Positions 1-7,675 of a DNA stretch of 64,000 nucleotides are shown here, piece after piece. The notes beneath the pieces were generated by a model, which saw nothing but the letters and a program-made list of their open reading frames with translations, was not told the DNA's origin and ran no database searches. The position numbers were made by a program, and so were the translations under genes. Source of the DNA: Vibrio ouci (GTDB taxonomy: Bacteria; Pseudomonadota; Gammaproteobacteria; Enterobacterales; Vibrionaceae); contig NZ_SATR01000008.1 in the NCBI RefSeq assembly GCF_004551525.1, forward strand, positions 1-64,000, written 5' to 3'. Within the stretch, counting starts at the first letter, position 1; each line of letters opens with the position of its first letter.

Positions 1-38
1 GCTTTGTGTTTGATGATTGGATTGCTAGTATGAAGCAT

Positions 39-102
39 GAGAGTTACCTCTTATTGTCTTTGATTACGGATTCAGCACCTTTAATCAAAGTGGGTAACTC
101 TC
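39..102. repeat. nested inverted repeats in a gene-free stretch
   Basis: The first 245 bases hold no gene that I can support. Within them the arms GAGAGTTACC (39-48) and GGTAACTCTC (93-102) are exact complements, and inside them CTTTGATTA (58-66) pairs with TAATCAAAG (82-90). Together they would fold into one long imperfect stem. The position, downstream of whatever lies left of the window, fits a transcript end or a remnant of a small palindromic element; there is no T-run directly after it. Confidence 0.5.
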
Positions 103-168
103 TTCTTTTCAAATTGAAGTGTCAGATCTAGTCGGAACTAATACACTTGAAGGGTATGAACTGGCTAA

Positions 169-202
169 GTCTCTTGATTCACTAGACTTGTGATCAAGAG
201 AC
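169..202. terminator. hairpin downstream of the SDR gene
   Basis: GTCTCTTGA and TCAAGAGAC form a perfect stem that continues, after a one-base bulge, as TCAC/GTGA around a 7-base loop. On the plus strand a T-rich stretch begins about 18 bases later, which is far for an intrinsic terminator. It could end the minus-strand SDR transcript or a plus-strand transcript entering from the left. Confidence 0.4.
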
Positions 203-245
203 AGGCTATATCGCTGCCTTTTTTGCTTTTTAAAGCCTATGCTTG

Positions 246-851
246 CTAGTTATTAGCTAACACTGCATTGTAAACCTTTCCGGTTTCAGTCCCTTCAACA
301 CTTTGTTGGTAGAACCCAGCAACATCATCTGCTGGAATACCCGCACTGCTATCGGCTCCCCACTGTTCTAGCGTCTCTTTAACAAACGATGGACTTACCG
401 CATTAATGCGTTTTCCTTGTTCAAATTCAAGTGCTGCTACGCCAACAAAGGCATTAATTCCAGCCACGCCGATTGCAATAGCCGCTGTACCTTGAATTGG
501 GTAATTCGACGCCTGCCCTGACGTTAAGGTGATAGAGCCCCCTTCATTGAGATACTCCATACCAACACGCACTATATTGACTTGCCCCATTAATTTGTTA
601 TTTAGCACTGTTGCGTAGCCAGAGCTCGGCATTTCTGCGATTGAACCCATCCCACCATTTCCCGCCATGCTGATAATGGCATCCACTTGACCTACTTTTT
701 CAAACAGCGCTTGAATTGATGTGATGTCCTCAATATCAACCGTCAACTCTCCCTGCGAATGTCCAACAGCCACTACCTCATGCTGATTAGATAATACGTT
801 TGTCACCGCTCGCCCAATAATGCCATTCGCACCTATCGCCAATATTTTCAT
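246..851 (-). CDS. short-chain dehydrogenase/reductase family protein, 201 aa
   Basis: An NAD(P)-binding Rossmann protein of the small SDR type. The N-terminus carries the dinucleotide loop GANGIIG at about residues 7-13, and NNKLMGQ near residue 85 matches the conserved Asn region. The usual catalytic YxxxK is not present: the segment after SGQASNYP reads GTAAIAIGVAG where YxASK would be expected, as in the short atypical SDRs of this size. It overlaps the end of the dehalogenase remnant by 4 bases (ATGA), so the two were once one operon. Substrate unknown. With the upstream gene truncated and its promoter apparently lost, expression of this gene is uncertain. Confidence 0.8.
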   Translation of the reverse strand: MKILAIGANGIIGRAVTNVLSNQHEVVAVGHSQGELTVDIEDITSIQALFEKVGQVDAIISMAGNGGMGSIAEMPSSGYATVLNNKLMGQVNIVRVGMEYLNEGGSITLTSGQASNYPIQGTAAIAIGVAGINAFVGVAALEFEQGKRINAVSPSFVKETLEQWGADSSAGIPADDVAGFYQQSVEGTETGKVYNAVLANN

Positions 852-1258
852 GCTGCTGCTCCTTCTGTTTTAAAATGGGTTTGCTCCAACCACGCCAACA
901 TGTTTTCAGCGAGTAATGAGGATTGGTCTTCTTGCAAAAAGTGAGAGGCATTAGCGACCGTAATATGTGGTTGGCCTTGCGCACCTTTAAAGTTGTTTTG
1001 GAATTTCTCATCGTATGCTTGACCAGCCAAAAATGGGTCCTGATCGCTAAACAGAGTCAAAACCGGCTGATCCCACTGCTTTAACTTGAGCCAGTCTTGA
1101 TTGACGGCATCTAAGTCATCAGCCACGATTTCAGGCATTTTCCGCGGCCCGGCAAAATACTCGGAGCTCGGGAATGGAGCATCGTACGCCTTCATCTCAT
1201 CGTCACTCAATTCACGAGTTGACAAGCTTTGAATCAGTTGACCAATTTCTGGCTGCAC
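848..1258 (-). pseudogene. haloalkane dehalogenase-like alpha/beta hydrolase, C-terminal remnant
   Basis: Only the C-terminal part of an alpha/beta hydrolase of the haloalkane dehalogenase family is present. ELSDDEMKAYDAPFPSSEY and GPRKMP match the cap-domain region that normally sits past residue 160 of roughly 300. The later TLFSDQDPF holds the acid region and NASHFLQED holds the catalytic His. The N-terminal half, with the oxyanion and nucleophile-elbow region, is missing. The frame stays open to 1351, but from about 1255 it only reads the antisense of the LysR gene. I infer that a deletion removed the 5' half of this gene, its promoter and the first codons of the divergent LysR gene. Confidence 0.75.
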
Positions 1259-2080
1259 GTTATTAACGTGATCCACCAAGAAGGTAGCTTTCGTAAAGCG
1301 AGTGAGAAGCTCTTTAAGGCTCGTTCGGCAGTTTCCTATTCGGTTAAACAAGTTGAGCAGTATTACGACATTGAAATCTTCAGTCGCGAGACTTACCGCC
1401 CAGAGCTGACGCGTGATGGAAAGATCTTAATCAATAAAATTCAGACCTTACTTGATGCGGCTAATCAGTTTGATGTATTTGCTCGCCAAATAAATAGTGA
1501 GGTTGAGAAAGAACTGCGCATTTCAGTCAGTGCTATTTTCCCAATTGAAAAAGTCACCTGTCTACTTAGTCACATTAAGCAGAGCTTTCCTGAAACCATT
1601 ATTCATCTAGATATAGAAACCGCTTCTGGTGAGCGTATGCTACGAGACGATGTTGTTGATATCGGTATTTATGCTGTACCTGAGTGTAATACTGCTGAGT
1701 TCGTATACCGCTGCATTGAACGGCTCAAACTCTCGGTTTATATATCGTCCTCATTTCCTTTGGCAAAGCTCGACAATCTCAGCCACAATGAGCTTGCGCC
1801 TTACCCACAAGTCGTCGTGAAGTCTTCCTATAAATCCAGCCCGGACTCAGGCATTGTCAAAGAAGCTCTCCATTGGTATGTATCAGATCACCACACAAAA
1901 AAATCACTGATTCGAAGTGGACTTGGCTGGGGTAGACTTACCAGTCATGAAGCGGCCAATGAACCGAAACTGATTGCGCTAAATAACTTAGAAACACTGA
2001 ACATACCTATCTATGTTGCACGCAAAAAAGACAAAGCGTTAGGGCCTGTAGCCAGCAAAGTATGGGAGTTTTTTTGCTGA
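1229..2080 (+). CDS. LysR family transcriptional regulator with rebuilt N-terminus
   Basis: A LysR-type regulator of 283 aa. The winged HTH is intact from about residue 11 (GSFRKASEKLFKARSAVSYS) and the effector domain follows to the end. Residues 1-10 are encoded by DNA that, on the other strand, belongs to the dehalogenase remnant, so the native first residues are replaced by a chance start codon inside the neighbour. No Shine-Dalgarno sequence or promoter space remains. LysR genes next to SDR and hydrolase genes usually control them. Whether this one is still expressed is open. It ends at a strong bidirectional hairpin shared with the BCCT gene. Confidence 0.75.
   Translation: MNQLTNFWLHVINVIHQEGSFRKASEKLFKARSAVSYSVKQVEQYYDIEIFSRETYRPELTRDGKILINKIQTLLDAANQFDVFARQINSEVEKELRISVSAIFPIEKVTCLLSHIKQSFPETIIHLDIETASGERMLRDDVVDIGIYAVPECNTAEFVYRCIERLKLSVYISSSFPLAKLDNLSHNELAPYPQVVVKSSYKSSPDSGIVKEALHWYVSDHHTKKSLIRSGLGWGRLTSHEAANEPKLIALNNLETLNIPIYVARKKDKALGPVASKVWEFFC
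1256..1270. repeat. palindrome at the presumed deletion junction
   Basis: CACGTTA, one T, then TAACGTG: a perfect 7-bp palindrome exactly where dehalogenase-like coding on the minus strand stops and LysR-like coding on the plus strand starts. It may be a recombination scar or the surviving half of the original operator. Confidence 0.55.
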
Positions 2081-2120
2081 GACCGAATAATGGCAAGGCA
2101 AAAAGCGGGCAAATATAAAA

Positions 2121-2154
2121 AAGCCCCGACAACAGCGATGTTGTCGGGGCTTTG
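2121..2154. terminator. bidirectional terminator between LysR and BCCT genes
   Basis: A perfect 15-bp stem (AAAGCCCCGACAACA and its complement) around GCGA. The A/T ends let it act on both strands, closing the plus-strand LysR and the minus-strand transporter transcripts. Confidence 0.9.
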
Positions 2155-2174
2155 CTTTAAGTAGATTTAATCGA

Positions 2175-3779
2175 TTATCGTGAAAGCTTTACTGCCTCTT
2201 TCGGCTTATCCACTTCAGTGAACAAACCTTTGACCAAGCTAACACAGCCTAGCAGCAAGATAATCGTAAACGGCATGGCCGCAATGATGGTGATCGATTG
2301 CAGCGCCTGAATCGACTCAGTACCACCAATCCACAGCATCACGATCGCAATCAAACCTGAAATAATCACCCAAACGATTTTCTGCTTCATTGGCACTTCT
2401 AACTTGCCGCCTGCCGTCATGCTATCAATCACAATCGAGCCAGAGTCCAGTGTCGTCACAAAGAAAACAATAATCAGAACAACAGCAATAATCGATAAAA
2501 TATTGCCCACTGGGTAAGCTTCTAGCATGTAGAACAAGCTGAGAGAGACATTACTCAATTGCTGCTGAACACCTAGCAAGCCCACTTTGTCGATCATTTG
2601 CTGGATCGCGATGCCACCAAAGGTAGACATCCAAGCGGTGGTCACTAATGTTGGGATAATCAGAACGTAAGCGAGGAATTCGCGAACCGTACGGCCTTTT
2701 GAGATACGCGCTACGAACATACCAAAGAATGGCGCATAAGCTACCCACCAAGCCCAGTAGAACACAGTCCAACCATGTAAGAATGTTTCGTCTTCACGAC
2801 CTGAGGTTTGGCTCAGTGGCAAGATGTTTTCCACATAGCTTACGACCGAGGTTTTCATAGAATCGAGTACAGTCGTGAAGTTCAAAACCGCCATCAGTCC
2901 AAGGAAGATGAAAGCAATCGCCATATTAAGGTTACTCAGCAGCTTAACACCGCCATCCATGCCTCGCAGTACCGATAGGATCGCCAGACCCATAATCAAT
3001 ACAATAATCGATTGTTGCAGCAGCAAGCTATTATCTAAGCCAAACACATGACTGATACCGCTGGCTGCTTGTGTTCCGCCTAAACCTAGCGATGTCGCTA
3101 AGCCAAACAGAGTCACCAGTACCGTCATGATATCAATGAAATCACCGGTTTTACCCCAAACTTTGTCACCAAGTAGCGGGTAAAATACCGAACGCATAGA
3201 GAGTGGCAGACCTTTGTTGTAAACAAAGTACGCCAAACAAAGTGCCGTCACACCATAAATGGCCCAAGCGTGGAAGCCCCAGTGGAAAGTCGCTGTACCT
3301 AACGCGAGCTCACGAGCTTCTAGCGTGTGCGATTCCACATTCAGTGGTGTTCCGTACCAACCCGTGTAGAAAGCCGTTGGCTCCGCAACACCCCAGAAAA
3401 TAAGGCCAATGCCCATACCCGCAGCAAACAGCATGGTAATCCATGAAATCGTCGAATAATCCGCGGTTGCACCTTCACCACCTAAACGCACTTTACCGAA
3501 TGGAGAAAGAGCGATAACAATGGCGAACACAAGTAAGATGTTTGCTCCCCACATAAATAGGAAGTCAAAGTAAGAAAGAACGGCACCTTTTACCGAATCG
3601 ATGGCCGCTTTTGCATCTGCTGGAGAGAGTAGCAGTAACGAGATGATGAAGAGAAGAGATAAGCCGACAGAAGAAGTGAAAACCGTGTTGTGGACATCCA
3701 TACCCCACTTACTAACGTTATCCTGACCGACTTGATAGTCTGTAGATTCAATACTGTATTTTTTAGATTTAAAGCTCAT
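2175..3779 (-). CDS. BCCT family betaine/choline/carnitine transporter
   Basis: A 534-aa inner-membrane transporter with 12 predicted membrane spans, importing glycine betaine, choline or a related osmolyte with an ion. Family signatures are plain: GMGIGLIFWGVAEP near residue 120, and the Trp-rich segment WTVFYWAWWVAYAPFFG followed by the basic loop ISKGRTVREF near residues 335-370. TTLDSGSIVIDSMT follows near residue 440. The length is typical. It stands alone, with no betaine aldehyde or choline dehydrogenase gene beside it, so a compatible-solute role is more likely than catabolism. Vibrios usually carry several BCCT paralogues, and the substrate cannot be read from the sequence. Confidence 0.93.
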   Translation of the reverse strand: MSFKSKKYSIESTDYQVGQDNVSKWGMDVHNTVFTSSVGLSLLFIISLLLLSPADAKAAIDSVKGAVLSYFDFLFMWGANILLVFAIVIALSPFGKVRLGGEGATADYSTISWITMLFAAGMGIGLIFWGVAEPTAFYTGWYGTPLNVESHTLEARELALGTATFHWGFHAWAIYGVTALCLAYFVYNKGLPLSMRSVFYPLLGDKVWGKTGDFIDIMTVLVTLFGLATSLGLGGTQAASGISHVFGLDNSLLLQQSIIVLIMGLAILSVLRGMDGGVKLLSNLNMAIAFIFLGLMAVLNFTTVLDSMKTSVVSYVENILPLSQTSGREDETFLHGWTVFYWAWWVAYAPFFGMFVARISKGRTVREFLAYVLIIPTLVTTAWMSTFGGIAIQQMIDKVGLLGVQQQLSNVSLSLFYMLEAYPVGNILSIIAVVLIIVFFVTTLDSGSIVIDSMTAGGKLEVPMKQKIVWVIISGLIAIVMLWIGGTESIQALQSITIIAAMPFTIILLLGCVSLVKGLFTEVDKPKEAVKLSR

Positions 3780-4037
3780 ATATCATGAGGTTTACATATC
3801 CGACTCAACGGATATAAAGACCAACTCCATGTTAGTTATAGTTTGATAAGCAACAATAAGCTCGCATCATGCTGATGAAAAATACCCTTTCCAATAAGGC
3901 ATTTTTGGCTCTATTGCTCATCCCCGGTACGCTATACTAACATATTGATGGTAATTTTTCGCCCAACGCCCTTAAAACAGCGCCAAGGTACCTCCAAGCC
4001 TTTGTTTGATATACAAGAAATATTTCTCTTATTAACG

Positions 4038-5330
4038 CTAATTAGCACTTTTAAAATCAACCTCAGAATGACTAGGCATTGATACAAATAGTAACGACGA
4101 TAAGGTAAGAACAATTGCGGAAACACTCCAGCTAACACCAATACTAAAAGTGTCAGCTAGATACCCCAATCCAATCGACGCAGTCATCCCTCCAACGGTA
4201 ACCGCAACAGAGCTAATCGATAACATGGTCGAGCGATATCGGCTCAGAGTGCTGTCATTGATAAGAACGCTTTGCGAGTTTTCCCCAAGAGTAAACAAGA
4301 AAAAGAACAGCAAATAAGCAAGACAAAAACTCATAAGCTGAGATGAGAAAGCAAGTATTAGGAGCATGATACCCGCTGCACTTCGGCTCACTAACAGCAC
4401 GATACGATGAGAGCCCTCGCACCAACGCAATACACTTACCGACATCCAAGATGATAAGCCCGCCATAAAAAAATAGCCTGCGGTAATCACACCAAAGATC
4501 TCCGTACTTTGCTCACTTTGCTGCACAATGTCAGACAAGTAAGGTTGCCAAAGGTTTTCTACGCCACTTAACACCATGCCAAACACGACGATACTCTGCA
4601 TTAAACGCAGCAACACCCTATGATTCATCACTGCATGAAGTGCTGGTTTTAACTGTGAGAATGGACTTGGCTCAATCACATCTTTTTGAGGCCTTGTCAC
4701 GTCTTTAGGTATCAAACCCCAAGTCAGCATAAATAGCACGATATTCATCACTAGCGTCGCAACAACATTGAGATCATAAACCGACGTAAACCTTGCAGGA
4801 TATTCTGACGCTAACGTCGGTAACCAGCCCCCGACCAAAGCGCCGATTGCCAAGCCCAATGTCACCATCACGTTGACCCTAGACAGCGCCGAGTGATACG
4901 TCTTCGGCCCGTCGATAAGCTGAAATCTATCGTAGAACCACGCATCTAATGTCCCTGAATATACTGCCCGCGCGGTACCAAGCAACATGGCACTGGTCAG
5001 TATCAATCCAAACCCAGATGACACAAGCAATACCGCCGCCCCCAGCACATTAATGATTAAAGAGAGAAGATAGGTAGCTCGTCGACCATACGTATCAGCC
5101 ACACTGCCCAAAGGGATCTCTAACAAAGCAGTTGTGCCAATCCAAACGGCCATTACAAGACCAATATCAGTCAGGCTTAAGCCTCGGGATTGGAACAGTA
5201 AAATTAACACTGGGATGATTAAGCCGGTAATCGCCCAATGAAGAGCTTGGTGAATGGCAAATCGATTGATGAGGTTAGTTTGAGTCATTCCATTACTCAC
5301 ACAGATAAAATAGTGAGAAAAGAATCCCAT
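4038..5330 (-). CDS. MFS transporter, 430 aa
   Basis: A twelve-span major facilitator protein. The first loop carries the drug/proton-antiporter style motif GSVADTYGRRATYL (about residues 75-90), and other spans are evenly hydrophobic. The start at 5330 has AAAGG at good distance; an in-frame ATG at 5288 (MTQTNLIN) is an alternative that fits the usual length of the first helix better. It diverges from an HTH regulator gene across about 80 bases, which suggests that regulator as its controller. Substrate unknown; export of a small toxic compound is possible. Confidence 0.85.
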   Translation of the reverse strand: MGFFSHYFICVSNGMTQTNLINRFAIHQALHWAITGLIIPVLILLFQSRGLSLTDIGLVMAVWIGTTALLEIPLGSVADTYGRRATYLLSLIINVLGAAVLLVSSGFGLILTSAMLLGTARAVYSGTLDAWFYDRFQLIDGPKTYHSALSRVNVMVTLGLAIGALVGGWLPTLASEYPARFTSVYDLNVVATLVMNIVLFMLTWGLIPKDVTRPQKDVIEPSPFSQLKPALHAVMNHRVLLRLMQSIVVFGMVLSGVENLWQPYLSDIVQQSEQSTEIFGVITAGYFFMAGLSSWMSVSVLRWCEGSHRIVLLVSRSAAGIMLLILAFSSQLMSFCLAYLLFFFLFTLGENSQSVLINDSTLSRYRSTMLSISSVAVTVGGMTASIGLGYLADTFSIGVSWSVSAIVLTLSSLLFVSMPSHSEVDFKSAN

Positions 5331-5412
5331 ATTGAACCTTTAAATCAATTAGTGATTCAAAAGATCATTAATATGATACCCAGTGTATCTTTTTACGTAT
5401 CTAGGCACTGAT

Positions 5413-6180
5413 ATGAACCACAGATTGGCACAAGAGGTGTGCAATATTGTTAAGCAAGAGCTTAAAGGTCGTGGATTATCTTACGGCGATCTCGCCAACG
5501 CATTAGAGCTTTCAGAAGTGAGCGTAAAACGCCTACTTAACAACGCTCAACCAATGTCGATACAAAGGTTGATAAACATTTGTCAGTTAATCGAATATCC
5601 ACTCTCGAAGTTACTTGAGAAAGCAGAGCGTAATGTACATGCCATACCTCTGTTTACCGCCAAACAAGATAGTGCCTTTTATGAACTACCCGCGTTGTTT
5701 ACGTTCTGGAGCGAATTGGCAGAGCACAAATCTGTCGATGATATCGCTCATAGTTACGATCTCGATCCTGCCTCGGTCCATATATACCTACGTAAGCTCG
5801 AAAAGGCGGGCTTAATCTCACTTGAACTCAACAACCAATGCACACTCCTCGTTCCAGGGCATACTGCCTTTGAACAAGGAGCAAAGTATTCAGAGTTTTT
5901 CACCGCTCGTGTGCTAAGTGGCTTACAACAACGCGTCATCGATATTCCGATTGATGACGACCAAGCATTCTTGATTAGCTTAAAGGCAGAACTCACCCAA
6001 CAGGAATTTCAGGAGATCAATAAAAAGCTAGAAGAGTGGATGTTTAATTTACTCAGGGAAAGCCAAGAACTGCGTAGTCGCGAGGGGTTTAAAGTAAAAC
6101 CGTACACCTTTGGCTTTATGGGGGCTCAAGGCGCATTTCACGATGCCTTACCCAAAATAGAGAGGCTAACGGATTTGTAG
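5413..6180 (+). CDS. XRE-like HTH transcriptional regulator, 255 aa
   Basis: The N-terminal 60 residues form a helix-turn-helix of the Cro/C1 kind (LSYGDLANALELSEVSVKRL, about 20-40). A second winged-helix-like segment follows near 105-140 (SVDDIAHSYDLDPASVHIYL), and the C-terminal half has no recognised domain. I chose ATG 5413 because the upstream GTG at 5383 lies in the promoter region and has no ribosome binding site. It diverges from the MFS gene and probably controls it. The last sentence-like match, FGFMGAQGAFHD, is unusual, and I do not recognise the sensor domain. Confidence 0.8.
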   Translation: MNHRLAQEVCNIVKQELKGRGLSYGDLANALELSEVSVKRLLNNAQPMSIQRLINICQLIEYPLSKLLEKAERNVHAIPLFTAKQDSAFYELPALFTFWSELAEHKSVDDIAHSYDLDPASVHIYLRKLEKAGLISLELNNQCTLLVPGHTAFEQGAKYSEFFTARVLSGLQQRVIDIPIDDDQAFLISLKAELTQQEFQEINKKLEEWMFNLLRESQELRSREGFKVKPYTFGFMGAQGAFHDALPKIERLTDL

Positions 6181-6199
6181 CCGTTAGCCTTAACTTTAG

Positions 6200-6574
6200 T
6201 TACTGAAACTTTTCACCTGCGGCAGCGACAAATGCCATTTCAACCAAAAGGTTTGGATCCGCGAGTTCAACTTTGACGCAAGCGCGGCTTGGTGCAGTGC
6301 CATCTTCGAACCACTCATCCCATATTTCATTGAGCGCATCGAAGTTTGCAAAATCAGTTAAGTAAATCGTCACCGATAAAATGCGTGTTTTATCGCTATC
6401 CACCAGAGCCAACATTTGCTCTGCCTGATCAAAGATTTGTTGAACTTGGCCTTTGATATCGGAGGAGGTATCCGCTTCAGCGACCTCGACAAAATTAGCC
6501 ATACCGTTGAAAATAGTCACATCTGACCAACGTTTGGTTGGGTTGATACGGTGAAGTGTCATCGTTGTTCTCAT
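6200..6574 (-). CDS. RidA/YjgF family protein (distal gene of the sugar-acid cluster)
   Basis: A 124-aa member of the RidA family, trimeric enzymes that hydrolyse reactive enamine/imine intermediates released by PLP enzymes. The C-terminal APSRACVKVELAD carries the conserved Arg that binds the carboxylate, and ADPNLLVEM(A) the family end pattern. It overlaps the lactonase stop by one base (TAATG), so the two are translated together; ATG 6562 is an alternative start. As the last gene of the operon that also contains a PLP-dependent deaminase cluster, it probably clears an enamine of the sugar acid rather than 2-aminoacrylate. It differs clearly from the second RidA at 13549. Confidence 0.88.
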   Translation of the reverse strand: MRTTMTLHRINPTKRWSDVTIFNGMANFVEVAEADTSSDIKGQVQQIFDQAEQMLALVDSDKTRILSVTIYLTDFANFDALNEIWDEWFEDGTAPSRACVKVELADPNLLVEMAFVAAAGEKFQ

Positions 6575-7602
6575 TAATTATGGTGTTCTACTAGACAGAC
6601 TGGCGCATCTATTTGGCATTGATAACCACTCGCTTCCAGACTGCCGGTTATTTCGTTACGGCGATAACTGACAAGGTTATTCGAATGTTGGTTAGCTACG
6701 ATCAGCCACTCGCCGCATGAGGTGATGGTAAAGTCTCTTGGAAACAAACCACCAGCGTCGGTCATGCTAAGCCATTTGACCTCTTCGCCTGATACCTCAA
6801 AGCAGCTCACGGCATTTTGATGGCGACAAGAAACGTAGACAAAATGTTCATCATCAGACAGTTTGATCGCTGATGCTGCTTCCCCTTTGTCAGCATCCGG
6901 AAGTAAGTCGAGCTCTTGCTGCACTTGCCAGCCTTGGTTGGTTTTGTGCAATACCACTAGAGTTTCACTAAGCTCACACACCACATACGCCTTGTCTTCA
7001 GTGCGATTAAAGACCAAGTGTCGTGGGCCACAACCTGCAGGCATCGCCAGCTGCTGTACAAGAGTAAAAGTGCCATTTTCTATCTGATAAAAACCAATCG
7101 CATCACTGCCTAAGTCCACACTGACTAGCACTGGCTCAGTTTGTTGAAACACCACTTGGTGGGCATGAGGTGACTGCTGGCGATCTTGATTTGGCCCTTG
7201 TCCTTCTTCAAACAAATCGGCCACTGAGCGTAACGGAATACCTTGGCTGTCGAGCAAGTAAACACTCACATTGCCTGAGCCATAGTTGGCAACGGCAAGG
7301 TATTTTTTGTCTGCAGATATCGCCAAATGACACGGATAGTCACCGGCAATCGGTAAAGCATGTGCATGTTGCCCATCCAAACAAACCAGTTGAGCGCCAT
7401 CTTGCTGCGATACTTCGCTAAAGCTATAAGTCAGCTGCTGAGATTGGATAAGGTAAGAAGGGTTACGCAGAGGATAGTAGTCATCAAGGCGAATCAGTTC
7501 GCCTGTTTGTTGATTTAGCCCAACCTGAGCGATTCCTCTGCTTTGGCTCGGTGAGTCTGTGTATGTACCTACGAGAAAGCGTAAGTGACCACTTGCTTGC
7601 AT
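6574..7602 (-). CDS. lactonase family seven-bladed beta-propeller (6-phosphogluconolactonase-like)
   Basis: A 342-aa cytoplasmic beta-propeller of the YbhE/Pgl lactonase family: repeated blades such as LVGTYTDSPSQSRGIAQVGL at the start, HLAISADKKYLAVANYGSGN near 110, and PRHLVFNRTEDKAYVVCEL near 200. ATG 7602 has GGGAA at correct distance; the open frame upstream to a TTG at 7650 lies inside a hairpin and is not used. Family members open aldono-lactones. Here it sits between the hexosaminidase and a RidA gene in a cluster for oxidised amino sugars, so I infer that it opens an N-acetylglucosaminic acid lactone, the direct C1-oxidation product of LPMOs. That substrate is not shown by the sequence. 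Confidence 0.85.
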   Translation of the reverse strand: MQASGHLRFLVGTYTDSPSQSRGIAQVGLNQQTGELIRLDDYYPLRNPSYLIQSQQLTYSFSEVSQQDGAQLVCLDGQHAHALPIAGDYPCHLAISADKKYLAVANYGSGNVSVYLLDSQGIPLRSVADLFEEGQGPNQDRQQSPHAHQVVFQQTEPVLVSVDLGSDAIGFYQIENGTFTLVQQLAMPAGCGPRHLVFNRTEDKAYVVCELSETLVVLHKTNQGWQVQQELDLLPDADKGEAASAIKLSDDEHFVYVSCRHQNAVSCFEVSGEEVKWLSMTDAGGLFPRDFTITSCGEWLIVANQHSNNLVSYRRNEITGSLEASGYQCQIDAPVCLVEHHN

Positions 7603-7638
7603 AGCGATGTTCCCAATCAAATATCTTTGTAAACACAA

Positions 7639-7662
7639 TGCCGCCAGCAAATGCTGGCGGCA
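7639..7662. terminator. GC-rich hairpin between hexosaminidase and lactonase
   Basis: TGCCGCCAGCA and its exact complement form an 11-bp stem with a tiny loop, 14 bases after the hexosaminidase stop. On the minus strand the following bases are not a clear T-run, so it may protect or set the level of the upstream mRNA rather than stop it fully. Confidence 0.6.
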
Positions 7663-7675
7663 ATCAGTTTCAACG

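Noticed and set aside
848..1351. Intact 167-aa hydrolase gene
   Set aside because: The first 32 codons are antisense of LysR, and the catalytic nucleophile half is missing, so it is a remnant.
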